A DNA stretch of 53,646 bases, taken from the NCBI GenBank assembly GCA_009380045.1, contig WHSN01000008.1, positions 1-53,646 of the forward strand, given 5' to 3'. Positions 52,028-53,646 of this stretch are shown one piece after another (the stretch's first letter is position 1; each line of letters begins with the position of its first letter). Source of the stretch: Luteitalea sp. (GTDB taxonomy: Bacteria; Acidobacteriota; Vicinamibacteria; Vicinamibacterales; CAVVIG01). Position numbers and translations under genes: made by a program. Below the pieces are notes generated by a model. The model saw only the letters and a list, made by a program, of their open reading frames with translations, made no database searches and was not told the DNA's origin.

Positions 52028-52900
52028 TCAGCTGGTCGGCGCCGGCAGCCGCTCGGCCGGAATTCCCAACGCGAGCGCAATCTGTCGCACAGACATTTGA
52101 ATCGCCCGGACGTTTCGCGATCCCATCCGCAGCAGCTGTTTCTGCGCCGGCGCCAGATCCTCGAGCCGTGCGCTCGCAAACGCGTAACCGATACCACTGG
52201 GCTCGACCCGGATCGGATCGGCCACGATCGGGGTTTCGAGCACCATCACGATGGCGCGCTCGAGCGTCTGGTCGAACGGGACACTGGAGAACCCCAGCTC
52301 GGCGTGGGCCTCTTCGAGGCGGGGCTTCAGGGTGGCGTACAGGCGGGCGCTGCCGGCGGCGTCGGTCGCGGCGATTGCGGCCGCCAGAGCATCGTACCGC
52401 TGGTAGCTTCGAGGGTCGATGATCAGCTCGTCGCCGCGTTCCACGACGCTGAAGCCCGATTGCGGGCGAAGCACGCGAAGGTCGCCGGACGGCGTCTTCC
52501 CCTCCGCGACATTCACCGTCACCACGGTGAAGTTCCGGATCAGGCCGTCGGTGGCGAGCCACGCGGCAGTCATCGGGTGGGAGGAGATCGCCTTGGCCAG
52601 CTCCCGGACCAACGCGTCGCTGTCGTCCAATGGAGGAACGAGGACCGGGGCGGGGGCGGCGCCAAGCGCCTGCGGCTGCTCGACCGCGACCGGTGCCGTC
52701 GCGACCGGCTCCTCGCTCCGGCGGCCGCCGATCACGATGTAGACGGCAACCGCGGCGGCGGCGATCAGCGCTGCCGCGCCGATCCAGAGTCCGGTCCGGC
52801 GGCCGGGCGGCGGAGGAGGTTCCGCCTCGGCAGGAGCCGTCGCCAGCTCGTAGTCGTCGGGGATCGGAGGTTCTTGCGGCGTGCTATCAGAATATCCCAT
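52028..52900 (-). CDS. DUF3014 family single-pass membrane protein
   Basis: 290 residues from ATG 52900. A Pro-rich cytoplasmic head (PIPDDYELATAPAEAEPPPP) is followed by one membrane helix (GLWIGAAALIAAAAVAVYIV) and a Pro/Ala linker. The extracytoplasmic domain reads ELAKAISSHPMTAAWLATDG, LIRNFTVVTVNVAEGKTPSG, RYDALAAAIAATDAAGSARL and VEPSGIGYAFASARLEDLAP. These match DUF3014, common in Proteobacteria and Acidobacteriota and of unknown function. Confidence 0.85.
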   Translation of the reverse strand: MGYSDSTPQEPPIPDDYELATAPAEAEPPPPPGRRTGLWIGAAALIAAAAVAVYIVIGGRRSEEPVATAPVAVEQPQALGAAPAPVLVPPLDDSDALVRELAKAISSHPMTAAWLATDGLIRNFTVVTVNVAEGKTPSGDLRVLRPQSGFSVVERGDELIIDPRSYQRYDALAAAIAATDAAGSARLYATLKPRLEEAHAELGFSSVPFDQTLERAIVMVLETPIVADPIRVEPSGIGYAFASARLEDLAPAQKQLLRMGSRNVRAIQMSVRQIALALGIPAERLPAPTS

Positions 52901-52944
52901 GAGCGCCGTCTGACCATCACCGAAACGGTATTCTTGTGCTTGAC

Positions 52945-53646
52945 ATGTCTTTCTTCGGCCGCGCGATGCGCGAGCACTGGATGCTCGATCCCGACCATAC
53001 GTATCTGAATCACGGCACCGTGGGCGCACCGCCCAGGCGGGTCCTCGAGAAGCAACAGGCGCTACGGGACGAGATCGAGCGTCATCCGTCGCGCTTCATG
53101 CTCCGTGAGCTCTCCGGGCATCAGCCAGCGCCCTGGCGCAGCGAATCGCGAATCCGGGAAGCCGAGCGGCAGGTCGCGGACTTCGTCCGATCGCGGCCCG
53201 AGGATCTGGTGTTCGTGCCGAACGTCACGACCGGCCTCAACGCGGTGCTCCGGTCCATCCCGCTCGCTCCAGGCGACGAGGTGGTGATCCTCGACCTTGC
53301 CTACGGCGCGATCGCGCTGGCCGCCCGCTTCGCCACGCGGGAACGCGCCGCGACGCTGAAGACCGTCGAGGCACCGTATCCTGTGCGCGAGGCGGGCGCG
53401 GTCGTGCGGGCGATTGCAGCGTCGATCACTCCGCGCACCCGGCTGGTGGTGATCGACCACGTCACCGCCCAGACCGCGCTCGTGCTGCCGGTCGCGGCAG
53501 TCGCGGGCGAGTGCCGCGCCCGTGGCGTGCCGGTGCTCGTGGACGGCGCGCACGCGCCCGGATCGCTCGATCTCGACATCCCGTCCCTGGGCGTGGATTG
53601 GTATGCCGCCAACCTGCACAAATGGGCGCACGCGCCCCGCGCCTGC
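52945..53646 (+). CDS. Class V aminotransferase, isopenicillin-N-epimerase-like (C-terminus cut by window)
   Basis: The first 234 residues are visible. YLNHGTVGAPPRRVLEKQQA and FVPNVTTGLNAVLRSIPLAP are typical of the isopenicillin N epimerase/ergothioneine-lyase-like branch of fold-type I PLP enzymes. VVIDHVTAQTALVLPV, VLVDGAHAPGSLDLDI and the PLP lysine in YAANLHKWAHAPR are all in order. The remaining C-terminal domain lies beyond the end. It may be a desulfurase, epimerase or kynureninase-like enzyme; the exact reaction cannot be settled. It is divergent from the DUF3014 gene with a 44-bp gap. Confidence 0.88.
   Translation, partial: MSFFGRAMREHWMLDPDHTYLNHGTVGAPPRRVLEKQQALRDEIERHPSRFMLRELSGHQPAPWRSESRIREAERQVADFVRSRPEDLVFVPNVTTGLNAVLRSIPLAPGDEVVILDLAYGAIALAARFATRERAATLKTVEAPYPVREAGAVVRAIAASITPRTRLVVIDHVTAQTALVLPVAAVAGECRARGVPVLVDGAHAPGSLDLDIPSLGVDWYAANLHKWAHAPRAC

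Overview
This is a high-GC chromosomal window whose gene content looks like Acidobacteriota, most likely a Vicinamibacteria-type lineage. That placement is an inference. It rests on carboxypeptidase-regulatory/TonB receptors, secreted PQQ beta-propeller proteins, an ECF sigma factor overlapping a PknB-type kinase, a DUF3014 protein and many lipoproteins. No rRNA, CRISPR array, phage or convincing tRNA was seen. Both ends cut genes: a TonB-dependent receptor at the left and a class V aminotransferase at the right.

Region 1 (about 1.9-15.0 kb) is the most interesting part: a compact lipid locus in four facing transcription units. A plus-strand unit (5515-8666) encodes an acyl carrier protein, a fatty-acyl-AMP ligase and a serine-palmitoyltransferase-like enzyme. 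A facing minus-strand unit (10802-8702) encodes a GNAT-fold acyltransferase resembling bacterial ceramide synthase and an SDR resembling the ceramide pathway reductase CerR. Together these are the steps of the bacterial ceramide route described in Caulobacter. Around them lie a CTP:inositol-1-phosphate-cytidylyltransferase-like enzyme, a GT4 glycosyltransferase, a polysaccharide-type flippase, a radical SAM protein and three different CDP-alcohol phosphotransferases. Two of those three carry degenerate nucleotidyltransferase-like N-termini. In the paralogues on the minus strand, one has lost the third and the other the fourth conserved active-site Asp. My working model is synthesis, decoration and export of a phospho-polyol (perhaps phosphoinositol) sphingolipid.

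Region 2 (15.1-30.2 kb) is mostly ordinary housekeeping: secreted Xaa-Pro aminopeptidase, TraB/GumN protein, FAD amine oxidase, CoA-binding protein, oligoendopeptidase F, PRC-barrel protein, YfcE phosphodiesterase, MFS exporter, aldo/keto reductase, FKBP lipoprotein, quinone reductase and the ECF/kinase pair. A fragment of an M20-like peptidase survives near 23.7 kb.

Region 3 (30.2-37.5 kb) holds a threonine operon (threonine 3-dehydrogenase, thrB, thrC, an 84-residue protein). thrC is interrupted by an in-frame TAG. Beside it lies a 166-bp element bounded by perfect 25-bp inverted repeats, and an in-frame internal deletion of a secreted methyltransferase. An MBOAT/AlgX-like O-acetylation pair follows.

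Region 4 (37.5-53.6 kb) carries a solitary pilT, small conserved proteins, two PQQ-type quinoproteins, a class C beta-lactamase-like hydrolase, a VOC dioxygenase/esterase pair resembling MhqO/MhqD, a lipoprotein phosphodiesterase, a large c-type haem protein with a carboxypeptidase-regulatory domain, and DUF3014.
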